Position numbers and translations under genes: made by a program. Under the pieces are notes generated by a model. It ran no database searches. It was not told the DNA's origin and was given only the letters and a program-made list of their open reading frames with translations. Below, piece after piece: positions 11,879 through 20,112 of a stretch of 21,020 nt of DNA; the stretch's first letter is position 1, and each line of letters begins with the position of its first letter. The stretch is from JAHFUI01 sp041485905 (GTDB lineage Bacteria > Acidobacteriota > Vicinamibacteria > Vicinamibacterales > CAVVIG01): the NCBI GenBank assembly GCA_041485905.1, contig JBGPKK010000073.1, forward strand, positions 1 to 21,020, in the 5' to 3' direction.

Positions 11879-14770
11879 ATGCCACGATTCCGAGCCGTGA
11901 TTGTCGCCGGATTTCTCGCGCTCCTCCTGAATTCCGCCTACCTTGCGGCGTTTGCCGACCCGTCGCTGTGGTACTACACGAACGTCGCGCTCCATCCCAT
12001 TCTGGGTTTGCTGCTTGCGCTAGCGGTCGCGAAAAAGGGGTCGGGAGTCGTTTTCGGAGGCCGCCAGCAAGAAAAGTGCCGCCAGGAAAAGACTCCCGAC
12101 CCCTTTTTCGCGACGGTCGTTCTCAGCCTGGGCCTGCTCCTCGGCGTCGTCGTTCTGGTGCTCGGCGCCACACGGCCGTTCAGACCGCTCGTGTATGCGC
12201 ACGTGGCTCTGTCGACGCTCGGGTCGGCGCTGGTGGTGGTCCAGTTGTGGCGGACTGCGTCGGCGTCGCGCAGCGCGCGGATGGCGTGGGCGATCCGCGC
12301 CTCTCTGGCGATCGTGGTCGTGGCCGCCGTCGCCGCCACGGCGGCGCGGACTCGGCACGACGCCGAGCTGGGTCGGGCCTATCGCATCCTGAACCCGCTG
12401 GTCCCGCCTGCCAGCATGGAGCAGGAAGGGCGAGGCCCGGGCAGTCCCTTCTTTCCCTCGTCGGCCGACACGAACGTCCGCGGGATCATCCCCGCCAATT
12501 TCTTTCTGACGAGTGAAACGTGCGCCCGATGTCACCGCGACATCTTCGAGCAGTGGAAGTCGTCGGTGCACCACTTCTCGTCATTCAACAACCAGTGGTA
12601 CCGCAAGTCGATCGAGTACATGCAGGACACGATTGGGACGAAGCCGTCGAAGTGGTGCGCCGGCTGCCACGATCACGCCGTCTTTTTCAACGGTCGATTC
12701 GATCGGCCGATCAAGGAGCAGATCGAGACGCCCGAAGCGCAGGCAGGGCTGGCGTGCACGTCGTGCCATTCGATCGTGCACGTGGGCAGCTCGATGGGCC
12801 AGGGCGATTTCTCGATTGAGTATCCGCCGCTGCACGACCTCGCGGCGAGTGACAACCCGGTGCTTCGCCGGACGCACGATGCGCTGACGTACCTGGCGCC
12901 CGCGCCGCATCGCGAGGTCTTCCTCAAGCCGTTCCACCGCGAGCAGACCGCGGAGTTCTGTTCCGCCTGTCACAAAGTGCACCTCGACGTGCCGGTCAAC
13001 GGGTACCGCTGGTTCCGCGGCTTCAACGATTACGACAACTGGCAGGCGTCCGGCGTCTCCGGTCAGGGGGCGCGGTCGTTCTACTATCCCGCCACGCCGC
13101 AGCGATGCGCCGACTGCCACATGCCCCTCGTGCAGTCGAACGATCCGGCGGCCAAAAACGGCAAAGTGCGATCGCACCGGTTTCCCGCGGCGAACACGGC
13201 CCTGCCTTTCGTCAACCACGATCCGGTGCAGTTGAAAGTCGTCCAGGACTTCCTGCGGGACGGCCAGATTTCGGTTGACGTGTTCGGCATCGCACGAACT
13301 TCGGAAGCGCAACCGATCGCCCAGTCGGCGGGCGTCCGCGCCACGGAGCCGCGGCTGTCGAGCACCTTCGCCGTGGGAGAAGAATCGGCCCAATTCGGCG
13401 CCACCGGTGTGTCATCGTCGGCGCCGCCCGCGGAAGTGCTCGCGCCGCTCGACAAGATTCCCGTCGCGGTGCGCCGTGGCGAGTCGGTGCGGGTCGACGT
13501 CGTCGTGCGCACGCGCAAGGTCGGTCACTTCTTCCCGGGCGGCACGGTCGACGCGTTCGACGTCTGGGTCGAGCTCGAAGCCGTCGACGACAAGGGGACG
13601 GTGCTGCTCCACAGCGGTGCGGTCGCCGATGAAGGCAAGGGTCCGGTCGAACCGGGCGCGCACTTCTACCGGAGCCTGCAGCTCGACGAGCACGGCAACC
13701 AGATCAACAAGCGCAACGCGTGGATGACTCGGTCGGTCGCCTATGTGCGGCTGATCCCGCCCGGCGCGGCCGACACGATCCACTACCGCCTGCAGGTGCC
13801 GCAGGATGCCGGCGATCGAATTTTCCTGCGCGCGAAGGTGAACTACCGCAAGTTCGCCTGGTGGAATACGCAGTGGGCGTTTGCCGGCGTGCGCGACGCC
13901 GCGCAGGTGAACCCTCCGGTCACCAGGTCGTACGACGATGGGCGGTGGCTGTTCACGGGTGATACGTCGAAGGTCTCGGGACAGATCAAAGCCATTCCAG
14001 ACATCCCGATCACGACGATGGCGCACGCCGAGGCCTCGGTCGCCGTCGTCGGCGGCAAGGCGCCGCTTCCGGACGTGAAGCCGTTTCTGGATCGAACGGT
14101 GCGTGAACGATGGAATGACTACGGGATCGGCCTCCTGCTGCAGGGCGACTTGAAGGCAGCCGAAGCCGCGTTCTCGAAGGTGACCGCGATGGATCCGGGG
14201 TACGCCGACGGTCCCGTGAATATCGCCCGCGCGCAGATCCAGGAAGGCGACGTCGAAGCGGCGATCCCGGTGCTCGAGAAGGCGCTCGCCATCGCGCCAA
14301 AGCTCGCGAAGGCGCACTACTTCCTTGGCGTCGCCCTCAAGACCCTCGGCCGCTACGACGAGGCCATGAGTCACCTGCGGATCGCGGCCGATCAGTACCC
14401 GCGGGATCGCGTGGTGCTCGATCAGATCGGTCGCATCCAGTTCCTGCAGCGGCGGTTCGATGAGGCGATCGCGAGCTTCCAGCAGGCGCTGCTCGTCGAT
14501 CCCGAGGACCTGCAGGCGCACTACAACCTGATGCTCTGTTATCGGGGGACCGGAAACTCGGTACTCGCGGCGCGGGAGCAGGCGCTCTATGAGCGTTTCA
14601 AAGCGGACGAATCGGCGCAGACGATTACAGGACCGTACCGCTTGAAATCACCCGACGACAACAACGAGCGCCAGCAGATCCACGAGCATCGAACGGCCAG
14701 AACAGACTCCGGCGGACCTGACAAGGTCCGTCCTACTGGACGCGTCTACAAGACTCCAAGCGCGAACTGA
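11879..14770 (+). CDS. Membrane-anchored pentaheme cytochrome c with C-terminal TPRs
   Basis: This is 963 residues. The first ~160 are hydrophobic, with four or five membrane helices (VIVAGFLALLLNSAYLAAF, VALHPILGLLLALA, VVLSLGLLLGVVVLVLGA, YAHVALSTLGSALVVVQLW, AIRASLAIVVVAAVAATAA). Five CXXCH heme sites follow: CARCH 215-219, CAGCH 260-264, CTSCH 293-297, CSACH 361-365 and CADCH 410-414. They resemble cytochrome c554-type multiheme domains. A beta-rich stretch (RTRKVGHFFPGGTVDAFDVW) connects to a TPR region from about residue 740 to 900 (NDYGIGLLLQGDLKAAEAAF and similar). The heme part should lie outside the inner membrane, where c-type heme is attached, so electron transfer in the periplasm is the likely role. 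Residues 50-79 are an in-frame repeat insertion in the membrane region. The last ~25 residues after IHEHR are a repeat-derived tail. No clear Shine-Dalgarno precedes the ATG. It lies 28 nt behind the TPR lipoprotein gene and 13 nt before the next gene. Confidence 0.88.
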   Translation: MPRFRAVIVAGFLALLLNSAYLAAFADPSLWYYTNVALHPILGLLLALAVAKKGSGVVFGGRQQEKCRQEKTPDPFFATVVLSLGLLLGVVVLVLGATRPFRPLVYAHVALSTLGSALVVVQLWRTASASRSARMAWAIRASLAIVVVAAVAATAARTRHDAELGRAYRILNPLVPPASMEQEGRGPGSPFFPSSADTNVRGIIPANFFLTSETCARCHRDIFEQWKSSVHHFSSFNNQWYRKSIEYMQDTIGTKPSKWCAGCHDHAVFFNGRFDRPIKEQIETPEAQAGLACTSCHSIVHVGSSMGQGDFSIEYPPLHDLAASDNPVLRRTHDALTYLAPAPHREVFLKPFHREQTAEFCSACHKVHLDVPVNGYRWFRGFNDYDNWQASGVSGQGARSFYYPATPQRCADCHMPLVQSNDPAAKNGKVRSHRFPAANTALPFVNHDPVQLKVVQDFLRDGQISVDVFGIARTSEAQPIAQSAGVRATEPRLSSTFAVGEESAQFGATGVSSSAPPAEVLAPLDKIPVAVRRGESVRVDVVVRTRKVGHFFPGGTVDAFDVWVELEAVDDKGTVLLHSGAVADEGKGPVEPGAHFYRSLQLDEHGNQINKRNAWMTRSVAYVRLIPPGAADTIHYRLQVPQDAGDRIFLRAKVNYRKFAWWNTQWAFAGVRDAAQVNPPVTRSYDDGRWLFTGDTSKVSGQIKAIPDIPITTMAHAEASVAVVGGKAPLPDVKPFLDRTVRERWNDYGIGLLLQGDLKAAEAAFSKVTAMDPGYADGPVNIARAQIQEGDVEAAIPVLEKALAIAPKLAKAHYFLGVALKTLGRYDEAMSHLRIAADQYPRDRVVLDQIGRIQFLQRRFDEAIASFQQALLVDPEDLQAHYNLMLCYRGTGNSVLAAREQALYERFKADESAQTITGPYRLKSPDDNNERQQIHEHRTARTDSGGPDKVRPTGRVYKTPSAN
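12024..12119. repeat. 90-nt inverted-repeat element inside the cytochrome gene
   Basis: The arms 12026-12049 and 12091-12114 are perfect 24-bp reverse complements, containing AAAAAGGGGTCGGGAGTC and its complement. TTTTC/GAAAA (12051-12055, 12086-12090) extends the stem past a one-base bulge. The loop contains GCCGCCAG twice. CGGTCG occurs at both edges (12024-12029 and 12114-12119), exactly 90 nt apart, like a short target-site duplication. Removing 90 nt rejoins the hydrophobic frame as LALAVVLSLGLLLG. The element adds exactly 30 codons and no stop. Confidence 0.85.
14713..14730. repeat. Hairpin repeat in the 3' end of the cytochrome gene
   Basis: CGGACCT, a GACA loop, then AGGTCCG form a perfect 7-bp stem 38 nt before the cytochrome stop codon at 14768-14770. 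It encodes the GGPDKVRP part of an atypical Arg/Thr/Pro-rich tail. It is probably an intergenic palindrome read through by the gene. Confidence 0.65.
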
Positions 14771-14783
14771 ATCCGCAATCCGA

Positions 14784-16493
14784 ATGAAACGCTGCCATTG
14801 GTCTGCTTTGTGTTTTCGTGTTTTCGGGGCCGCATTTGCCTTTGTCGTGGGGACGCTGATGGTCGTGTCCGCGGCGACGCCCGTGCAGTTCACTGACATC
14901 ACACAGCAGGCCGGCATCAAGTTCGTCCACAACAGCGGCGCGTTCGGTAAAAAATATCTTCCGGAGACGCTGGGATCGGGCGGCGTCTTTCTCGATGTCG
15001 ACGAGGACGGCTGGCAGGATCTGCTCCTGATTAACTCGATGAACTGGCCAGGGCGCGCCGGGGCGAGATCGTATCCGGCGCTTTATCGCAACAATCGAAA
15101 CGGCACGTTTACTGACATCGTGCGCGGATCGGGACTGGACGTCGAGGTGTACGGCATCGGCGGCGCGGCTGCCGACTTCGACAACGACGGCCACACAGAT
15201 GTCTACGTGACAGCCCTGGGCGGCAATCGGCTGTTCAAAGGCCTCGGCGGCGGCAAATTCGTCGACGTCACGAAGAAGGCGGGCGTGGCAGACAGTGGGT
15301 TCTCGACGAGCGCGCTGTGGTTCGATTACGACAAGGACGGCAATCTCGATTTGTTCGTTACGCACTACGTCGATTGGTCCATGCCGAAGGATCTGTTTTG
15401 TACGCTCGACGGGAAGAGCAAATCGTACTGCACGCCGGAGTCGTACAAAGGGCAGAGTCCGACGCTCTTTCACAATCGCGGCGACGGGACGTTCGAGGAT
15501 GTCACCAGGCGCGCCGGTCTCTACGACACTTCGTCGAAGGGACTCGGCGTCGCGATGCTCGACGTCGACGGCGACGGCTGGATGGATCTGTTCGTCGCCA
15601 ACGATACGCAACCGAACCGGCTGTACCGGAACAAGGGCAACGGCACCTTCGCCGACATCGCCGTCGGCGCGGGCGTGGCCTTCAGCGAGGCGGGAGTGGC
15701 GCGCGCCGGCATGGGCGTCGACGCGGCCGACTACGACGGATCCGGCCGTCCGAGCCTGATCATCGGCAACTTCTCGAACGAGATGATGGCCTTGTACCAC
15801 AACGAGGGGAACGGCCTGTTCATCGACGAGGCGCCGCGGTCGGCGATTGGCCGGGCGTCGCTGCTGACGCTGACCTTCGGCTGTTTCTTTTTCGATTACG
15901 ACCTGGACGGACGGCCGGACATCTTCGCCGCCAACGGTCACGTCGCCGACGACATCGAGCATGTGCAGTCGCGCGTGAAATACGCGCAGCCGCCGCACCT
16001 GTTCCACAATGTTGGCCAACGGCGGTTCGAGGAAGTGACGACGACCGCCGGCGTGGCGCTGGCGCGCCCGGTGGTGGCGCGCGGCGCGGCGTACGGCGAC
16101 TTCGACAACGACGGCGACCTCGACGTCCTGCTGAGCGTGAACAACGGCCCCGCGCGGCTGCTGCGTAACGACGGCGGGAATCAAAACAACGTGTTGCGCG
16201 TGCAGACGATTGGCGTCACCTCGAATCGCGACGGCATCGGCGCCCGCGTGGAAGTGACGGCCGCCGGCGGCGCGAAGCTCTGGCAAATCGTCAAGACAGG
16301 ATCCAGCTACGCCTCGCAGAGCGAGCTGCCGCTCACCTTCGGCCTCGGCAACCAGACCGCCGTCACCGGGGTGCAAATCGTCTGGCCGAGCGGCCGCACC
16401 GACTCGGTCGGCACACTCAAGGCCAACCAGGTGGTGACGATGAAGGAAGGTGGTGGTATCGTGCGCACGGCGCCCATCAGCCGCCGCCCATGA
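14784..16493 (+). CDS. Second CRTAC1-like secreted protein (VCBS propeller, ASPIC/UnbV)
   Basis: This is 569 residues from ATG 14784, 13 nt after the cytochrome stop; no Shine-Dalgarno is visible, so translation may depend on coupling. The signal peptide (about residues 1-31, MKRCHWSALCFRVFGAAFAF... to VSAA) has a Sec-type cleavage site and no lipobox. The mature protein starts PVQFTDITQQAGIKFVHNSG, the usual CRTAC1 opening. From residue 70 there are seven Ca-loop motifs: LDVDEDGWQD, ADFDNDGHTD, FDYDKDGNLD, LDVDGDGWMD, ADYDGSGRPS, FDYDLDGRPD and GDFDNDGDLD. The fifth is degenerate (Ser for the last Asp). The ASPIC/UnbV domain (VLRVQTIGVTSNRDGIGARV to VQIVWPSGRTDSVG) is uninterrupted and gives a reference for the one in the first gene of this run. 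Its stop overlaps the start of the next gene by 4 nt (ATGA). Confidence 0.88.
   Translation: MKRCHWSALCFRVFGAAFAFVVGTLMVVSAATPVQFTDITQQAGIKFVHNSGAFGKKYLPETLGSGGVFLDVDEDGWQDLLLINSMNWPGRAGARSYPALYRNNRNGTFTDIVRGSGLDVEVYGIGGAAADFDNDGHTDVYVTALGGNRLFKGLGGGKFVDVTKKAGVADSGFSTSALWFDYDKDGNLDLFVTHYVDWSMPKDLFCTLDGKSKSYCTPESYKGQSPTLFHNRGDGTFEDVTRRAGLYDTSSKGLGVAMLDVDGDGWMDLFVANDTQPNRLYRNKGNGTFADIAVGAGVAFSEAGVARAGMGVDAADYDGSGRPSLIIGNFSNEMMALYHNEGNGLFIDEAPRSAIGRASLLTLTFGCFFFDYDLDGRPDIFAANGHVADDIEHVQSRVKYAQPPHLFHNVGQRRFEEVTTTAGVALARPVVARGAAYGDFDNDGDLDVLLSVNNGPARLLRNDGGNQNNVLRVQTIGVTSNRDGIGARVEVTAAGGAKLWQIVKTGSSYASQSELPLTFGLGNQTAVTGVQIVWPSGRTDSVGTLKANQVVTMKEGGGIVRTAPISRRP
14811..14826 (+). repeat. TGTTTTCG tandem pair, copy 1 (signal peptide)
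   Basis: TGTTTTCGTGTTTTCG, two 8-nt units, encodes CFRVF in the signal peptide of the gene at 14784. The same 16-mer occurs in the same frame at 16511-16526. Confidence 0.8.
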
Positions 16494-19400
16494 ATCGCGA
16501 GCTTTTTTCGTGTTTTCGTGTTTTCGTGGCGTTCGCGATCCTGATCACTGGGGCGTCATGTCGTAATCGCCAGCCGGCCCAGAATCCCAATCGCGAAAAC
16601 GCCTACCGCGCGAACAACCTCGGCGCGGCTCTGCTGGAGCAGTTCAAGTATCCCGAAGCCGCGGCGGCGTTGGGTCAGGCGCTCACGATCGATGCCTCGC
16701 TGGCCATCGCCCATGTGAACCTGAGCATCGCGTTGCTCTACTCGCAGGATCTGCCGGGCGCGCGGCGCGAGGCGACCGAAGCGGCGCGTCTCATGCCGTC
16801 GGCGCCCCAGCCTCCCTACGTGCTCGGCCTGATCGCCCGCGCCGACGATCGGAACGAAGAGGCGAAGGCGTTTTTCGAGCGCGTCCGCCAGATCGACCCG
16901 CGCGACGTCGGCGCGAGCGTCAATCTCGCGCAGATTGATCTGCAGGATCGGAAGTACGCCGAAGCCATCGCCATCCTGAGGCCGTCGGTGGCCGACGAGC
17001 CGTACAACGTGACGGCCGCCTACGATCTCGGTCTCGCCTTGACACGCGCCGGTCAGATGGCCGAGGGGCAGCGGATGATGGAGCACTCGCAGGCGCTGCG
17101 CACGACGGGCTACGGCGTCACGTTCGGTACGACGTATCTCGAGCAGGGCCGGTATGCCGAAGCGGTGACGTCGACCGGAGCGGAGCCAGAGCTCGTGGAC
17201 GCCACTGTCGGGTCCGCGACGTTCACGCCGTCGCTGATCGGGTCACAGCCAATCGATGTTCTTCAGGCCACGTCACCTTGGGGTCGCCGCTTCTCCGTCG
17301 ACGATTTGACGCCTCGCGGTATGAAGGCCCTGGCCGCCGCTCTGGGTGGAGGCCTCACGCTCATCGACTTCGATCGCGACGGCGATCTCGATCTCTTCGT
17401 CGCCTCGGCCGGGGGGCAGCGTCTCATTCGCAACGACGGCCGCGGCGTGTGGACCGACGTGACGGCCGCGTCGGGTCTCGGCAGCGCGTCACCGGGGGCT
17501 GAGCCGATCGGGTGTGTCGCGGGCGACTACGACAACGACGGCCTGCCCGATCTGTTCGTCCTGCGCTACGGCGGCAACAGCCTGTATCACAACGAGGGCA
17601 ACGGACGTTTCAAGGATGTGACCGCTGCGGCCGGTCTTCCGCCGTATCCGTTCCTGCCGGGCGCGGCCGCTCTTGTCGACGTCGATCACGACGGCGATCT
17701 CGATCTGGTCATCGCCGGACTGGCCGATCCCGATGCGACCCGCCGGCGTGCCGCCGGCCGAATGGTGGCGTTTCCGAAGGACTTTGTCCCGGCGCCGGTT
17801 CAACTCCTGCGCAACAACGGCAACGGCACGTTTACGGACATCACCAAGGCTGCGCAGCTCCAGGTCAACACCCACGCCATCGCCATCGTCCCCACGGACT
17901 TCGACAACCGGCGCGACATCGACCTGCTCATCGTCAATCGCGACGCGCCGCCGTTGCTGTTCAAGAACCTGCGCGACGGCACGTTTCACGATGTGGCGGC
18001 CGACGTCGGGCTCGCCGCGGCGGTCGGCGCCAACGACGAAGTGACGGCAGTCGCAGCGGCCGACATCAACAAAGACGACTATCCGGATTTCTTTTTTGCT
18101 CGCGCGAGCGGCGGCGTCTTCGCGCTGAGCGATTCGCGCGGACGATTCACGATTGCCCCGGCGCCCGAGGGCACGAAGGCCGCCACCGCCTCGCAGTTCG
18201 TCGATTACGACGATGACGGGCTGCTCGATCTGCTCACGTGGTCGGCTTCGGGCCCCCACCTGTTCAGGAACCTTGGCCAGCGCTGGAGCGAGGTCGCTGC
18301 GCTGGCTCGGGGAGTGGGTGGTGGCCCGTCGCCTGCGGCGCACGGGTTGGCTCTGGCCGATCTGGACGGCGATGGTCATACGGATCTCGTGACGGCGGCG
18401 TCCCGCTCGCTCGCGTGGTGGCGCAACAGCGGAGATACCCGCCATCGCTCGCTGCGCGTCCAGCTCAAAGGGCTGGTCAGCAACCGCCTCGGCGTTGGAT
18501 CCAAGATTCAGTTGCGCGCCGGCAGCCTGAGCGAGCGAATCGAATCGTCGGCGGCGACGCCGTCGGTGGCACCGGCCGATATCGTGTTCGGCCTCGGCCG
18601 GCACGCGGGCGCGGACGTCGTGCGGCTGCTGTGGCCGTCGGGCATCCTCCAGGCCGAGACGGCCGGATCCTCCGCGACCCTGCCGTCTCCGCTCGCCATC
18701 GAGGAGCTCAATCGCAAGCCTTCGTCATGCCCGTTTCTCTTCACGTGGAACGGCGAGCGGTTCGAGTTCGTGACCGATTTCATGGGCGGCGGGGAGATGG
18801 GCTATTGGGAAGGGCCTGGCGAGCGCAATCGGCCCGACCCGCTCGAGTACGTGCGCATCCGCGGCGATCAACTCAAGGCCAGGGATGGCCGGTTCGAGAT
18901 CCGGGTGACGAACGAGCTCGAGGAAACGCTGTTCGCCGATCGCTTTCAACTGATCGCGATCGCGCACCCGCGCGGCATCGATGTCTTCCCCAACGAAGGG
19001 ATGACCGATCCGCCGAAGCCGTTCCGGCTGTACGGCGTCCGCGACGAGCGTGTGCCCGTGCGGGTCGAGGACGATCGCGGTCACGACGTCACCGATCGGA
19101 TTGCCCGTGTCGATCGGCGCTATCCCGACGACTTTCCGCTGGGACCGTTCCGCGGTTTCGCCGCGCCGCACACGCTGACAGTCGATCTTGCGCTCCCCCG
19201 TGGAGCCGGTGCTCAGACGGCCCCCGGCCAGCTGCCGCCGCGCTCGACGGCTTCGACCGTGCTGCTGCTCACGGGCTGGACCGACTACGCGTTCTCCAGC
19301 GACAACCTCGCGGCGCACCAGGCTGGACTCTCGCTCTCGTCGCCCTCGCTGCAGATCAAGGACGCCGCGGGCACATGGCGCACCGCGATCGCCGACATCG

Positions 19401-20029
19401 GCATTCCAGTCGGACGGCCGCAGACGATGGCCATCGATCTGGCTGGGCATCTTGGTCCCGGCGAGCACGAAGTGCGGATCGTCACGAACATGCGGATCTA
19501 CTGGGATCAGATTCTGGTGGCGAATCGGGCGCCAATCGACGATCGGCGCACGATCTCCATCGATCCGCTCGTCGCGACATTGCACGCCCGCGGATTCTCG
19601 GCGCCGGTGCGGCCCGACGGCAAAGAACCCGAGACCTACGACTACGCGCGCGCCACGCCCACGTCACCGTGGAAGACGATGCCCGGCGACTATACGCGGG
19701 AGGGCGACGTCGTCGGGTTGCTGGCGCGCGCCGACGACATGTTCGTGGTCGCGAAGCCGGGTGACGAGATCGTCCTCGAGTTCGATGCCGCCTCGCTTGC
19801 GTCGCTGCCGGACGGCTGGACTCGGACGTTTCTCCTGCTGGCCGACGGCTTCAGCAAGGAGATGGACATCAACTCCGCAAGCCCCGATGCCGTGGAGCCG
19901 CTGCCGTTCCACCGCATGAGAAGGTACCCCTACGCCGCGCCCGAGCATTACCCGGACACGCCCGAGTATCGCCGCTACCGCGAGACGTACAATACGCGTG
20001 CGGTGGTCAAGGCCATTCCCTCGTTCTAA
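16490..20029 (+). CDS. TPR / FG-GAP propeller / ASPIC fusion with extra C-terminal domain
   Basis: This is 1179 residues, translationally coupled to the previous gene (ATGA overlap at 16490-16493). The N-terminus MNRELFSCFRVFVAFAILIT followed by GASCRN is a probable lipoprotein signal (Cys24), though Gly at -3 is a weak lipobox. Residues ~35-225 hold about six TPRs (AYRANNLGAALLEQFKYPEA, SLAIAHVNLSIALLYSQDL). Residues ~291-635 hold seven propeller loops: IDFDRDGDLD, GDYDNDGLPD, VDVDHDGDLD, TDFDNRRDID, ADINKDDYPD, VDYDDDGLLD and ADLDGDGHTD. The fourth and fifth are degenerate. An ASPIC/UnbV domain spans ~653-727 (LRVQLKGLVSNRLGVGSKI, VRLLWPSGILQ). From Cys747 (CPFLFTWNGERFEFVTDFMG) to the end lies a ~430-residue domain seen in some Acidobacteriota ASPIC proteins. 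It is rich in beta strand and Asp, Trp and Tyr, and has no enzyme motif I recognise. The fusion joins in one chain the modules that the neighbouring genes encode separately. Confidence 0.88.
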   Translation: MNRELFSCFRVFVAFAILITGASCRNRQPAQNPNRENAYRANNLGAALLEQFKYPEAAAALGQALTIDASLAIAHVNLSIALLYSQDLPGARREATEAARLMPSAPQPPYVLGLIARADDRNEEAKAFFERVRQIDPRDVGASVNLAQIDLQDRKYAEAIAILRPSVADEPYNVTAAYDLGLALTRAGQMAEGQRMMEHSQALRTTGYGVTFGTTYLEQGRYAEAVTSTGAEPELVDATVGSATFTPSLIGSQPIDVLQATSPWGRRFSVDDLTPRGMKALAAALGGGLTLIDFDRDGDLDLFVASAGGQRLIRNDGRGVWTDVTAASGLGSASPGAEPIGCVAGDYDNDGLPDLFVLRYGGNSLYHNEGNGRFKDVTAAAGLPPYPFLPGAAALVDVDHDGDLDLVIAGLADPDATRRRAAGRMVAFPKDFVPAPVQLLRNNGNGTFTDITKAAQLQVNTHAIAIVPTDFDNRRDIDLLIVNRDAPPLLFKNLRDGTFHDVAADVGLAAAVGANDEVTAVAAADINKDDYPDFFFARASGGVFALSDSRGRFTIAPAPEGTKAATASQFVDYDDDGLLDLLTWSASGPHLFRNLGQRWSEVAALARGVGGGPSPAAHGLALADLDGDGHTDLVTAASRSLAWWRNSGDTRHRSLRVQLKGLVSNRLGVGSKIQLRAGSLSERIESSAATPSVAPADIVFGLGRHAGADVVRLLWPSGILQAETAGSSATLPSPLAIEELNRKPSSCPFLFTWNGERFEFVTDFMGGGEMGYWEGPGERNRPDPLEYVRIRGDQLKARDGRFEIRVTNELEETLFADRFQLIAIAHPRGIDVFPNEGMTDPPKPFRLYGVRDERVPVRVEDDRGHDVTDRIARVDRRYPDDFPLGPFRGFAAPHTLTVDLALPRGAGAQTAPGQLPPRSTASTVLLLTGWTDYAFSSDNLAAHQAGLSLSSPSLQIKDAAGTWRTAIADIGIPVGRPQTMAIDLAGHLGPGEHEVRIVTNMRIYWDQILVANRAPIDDRRTISIDPLVATLHARGFSAPVRPDGKEPETYDYARATPTSPWKTMPGDYTREGDVVGLLARADDMFVVAKPGDEIVLEFDAASLASLPDGWTRTFLLLADGFSKEMDINSASPDAVEPLPFHRMRRYPYAAPEHYPDTPEYRRYRETYNTRAVVKAIPSF
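16503..16529 (+). repeat. TGTTTTCG tandem repeat, copy 2 (signal peptide)
   Basis: Just under three 8-nt units (TTTTTTCG, then TGTTTTCG twice, then TGG) lie 13 nt after the start codon of the 1179-residue gene. The core 16-mer at 16511-16526 is identical to 14811-14826 and again encodes CFRVF. Arrays of this type normally lie between genes; here they are part of the signal peptide. Confidence 0.8.
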
Positions 20030-20045
20030 ATGCCGACCACGGAGG

Positions 20046-20101
20046 ACACGGTGGACACAGAGGTCAAAACCTACAGGATCGTTCCTCCGTGTCCCCTGTG
20101 G
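20046..20101. repeat. Imperfect inverted repeat between the operon and the hydrolase
   Basis: 20046-20063 (ACACGGTGGACACAGAGG) and 20084-20101 (CCTCCGTGTCCCCTGTGG) are complementary at 14 of 18 positions, with a 20-nt loop. The left arm sits in a GGAGGACACGGTGGACACAG tandem-like stretch typical of intergenic repeats. It begins 16 nt after the stop of the 1179-residue gene and may serve as a 3' end structure. No U-tract follows. Confidence 0.6.
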
Positions 20102-20112
20102 TGGAGAGCGTA

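Noticed and set aside
13412..14521. 369-codon open frame on the minus strand
   Set aside because: Antisense of the cytochrome/TPR gene; no domain and no start signals.
14733..16376. 547-codon open frame on the minus strand
   Set aside because: Same antisense effect over the second CRTAC1-like gene, with no independent protein features.
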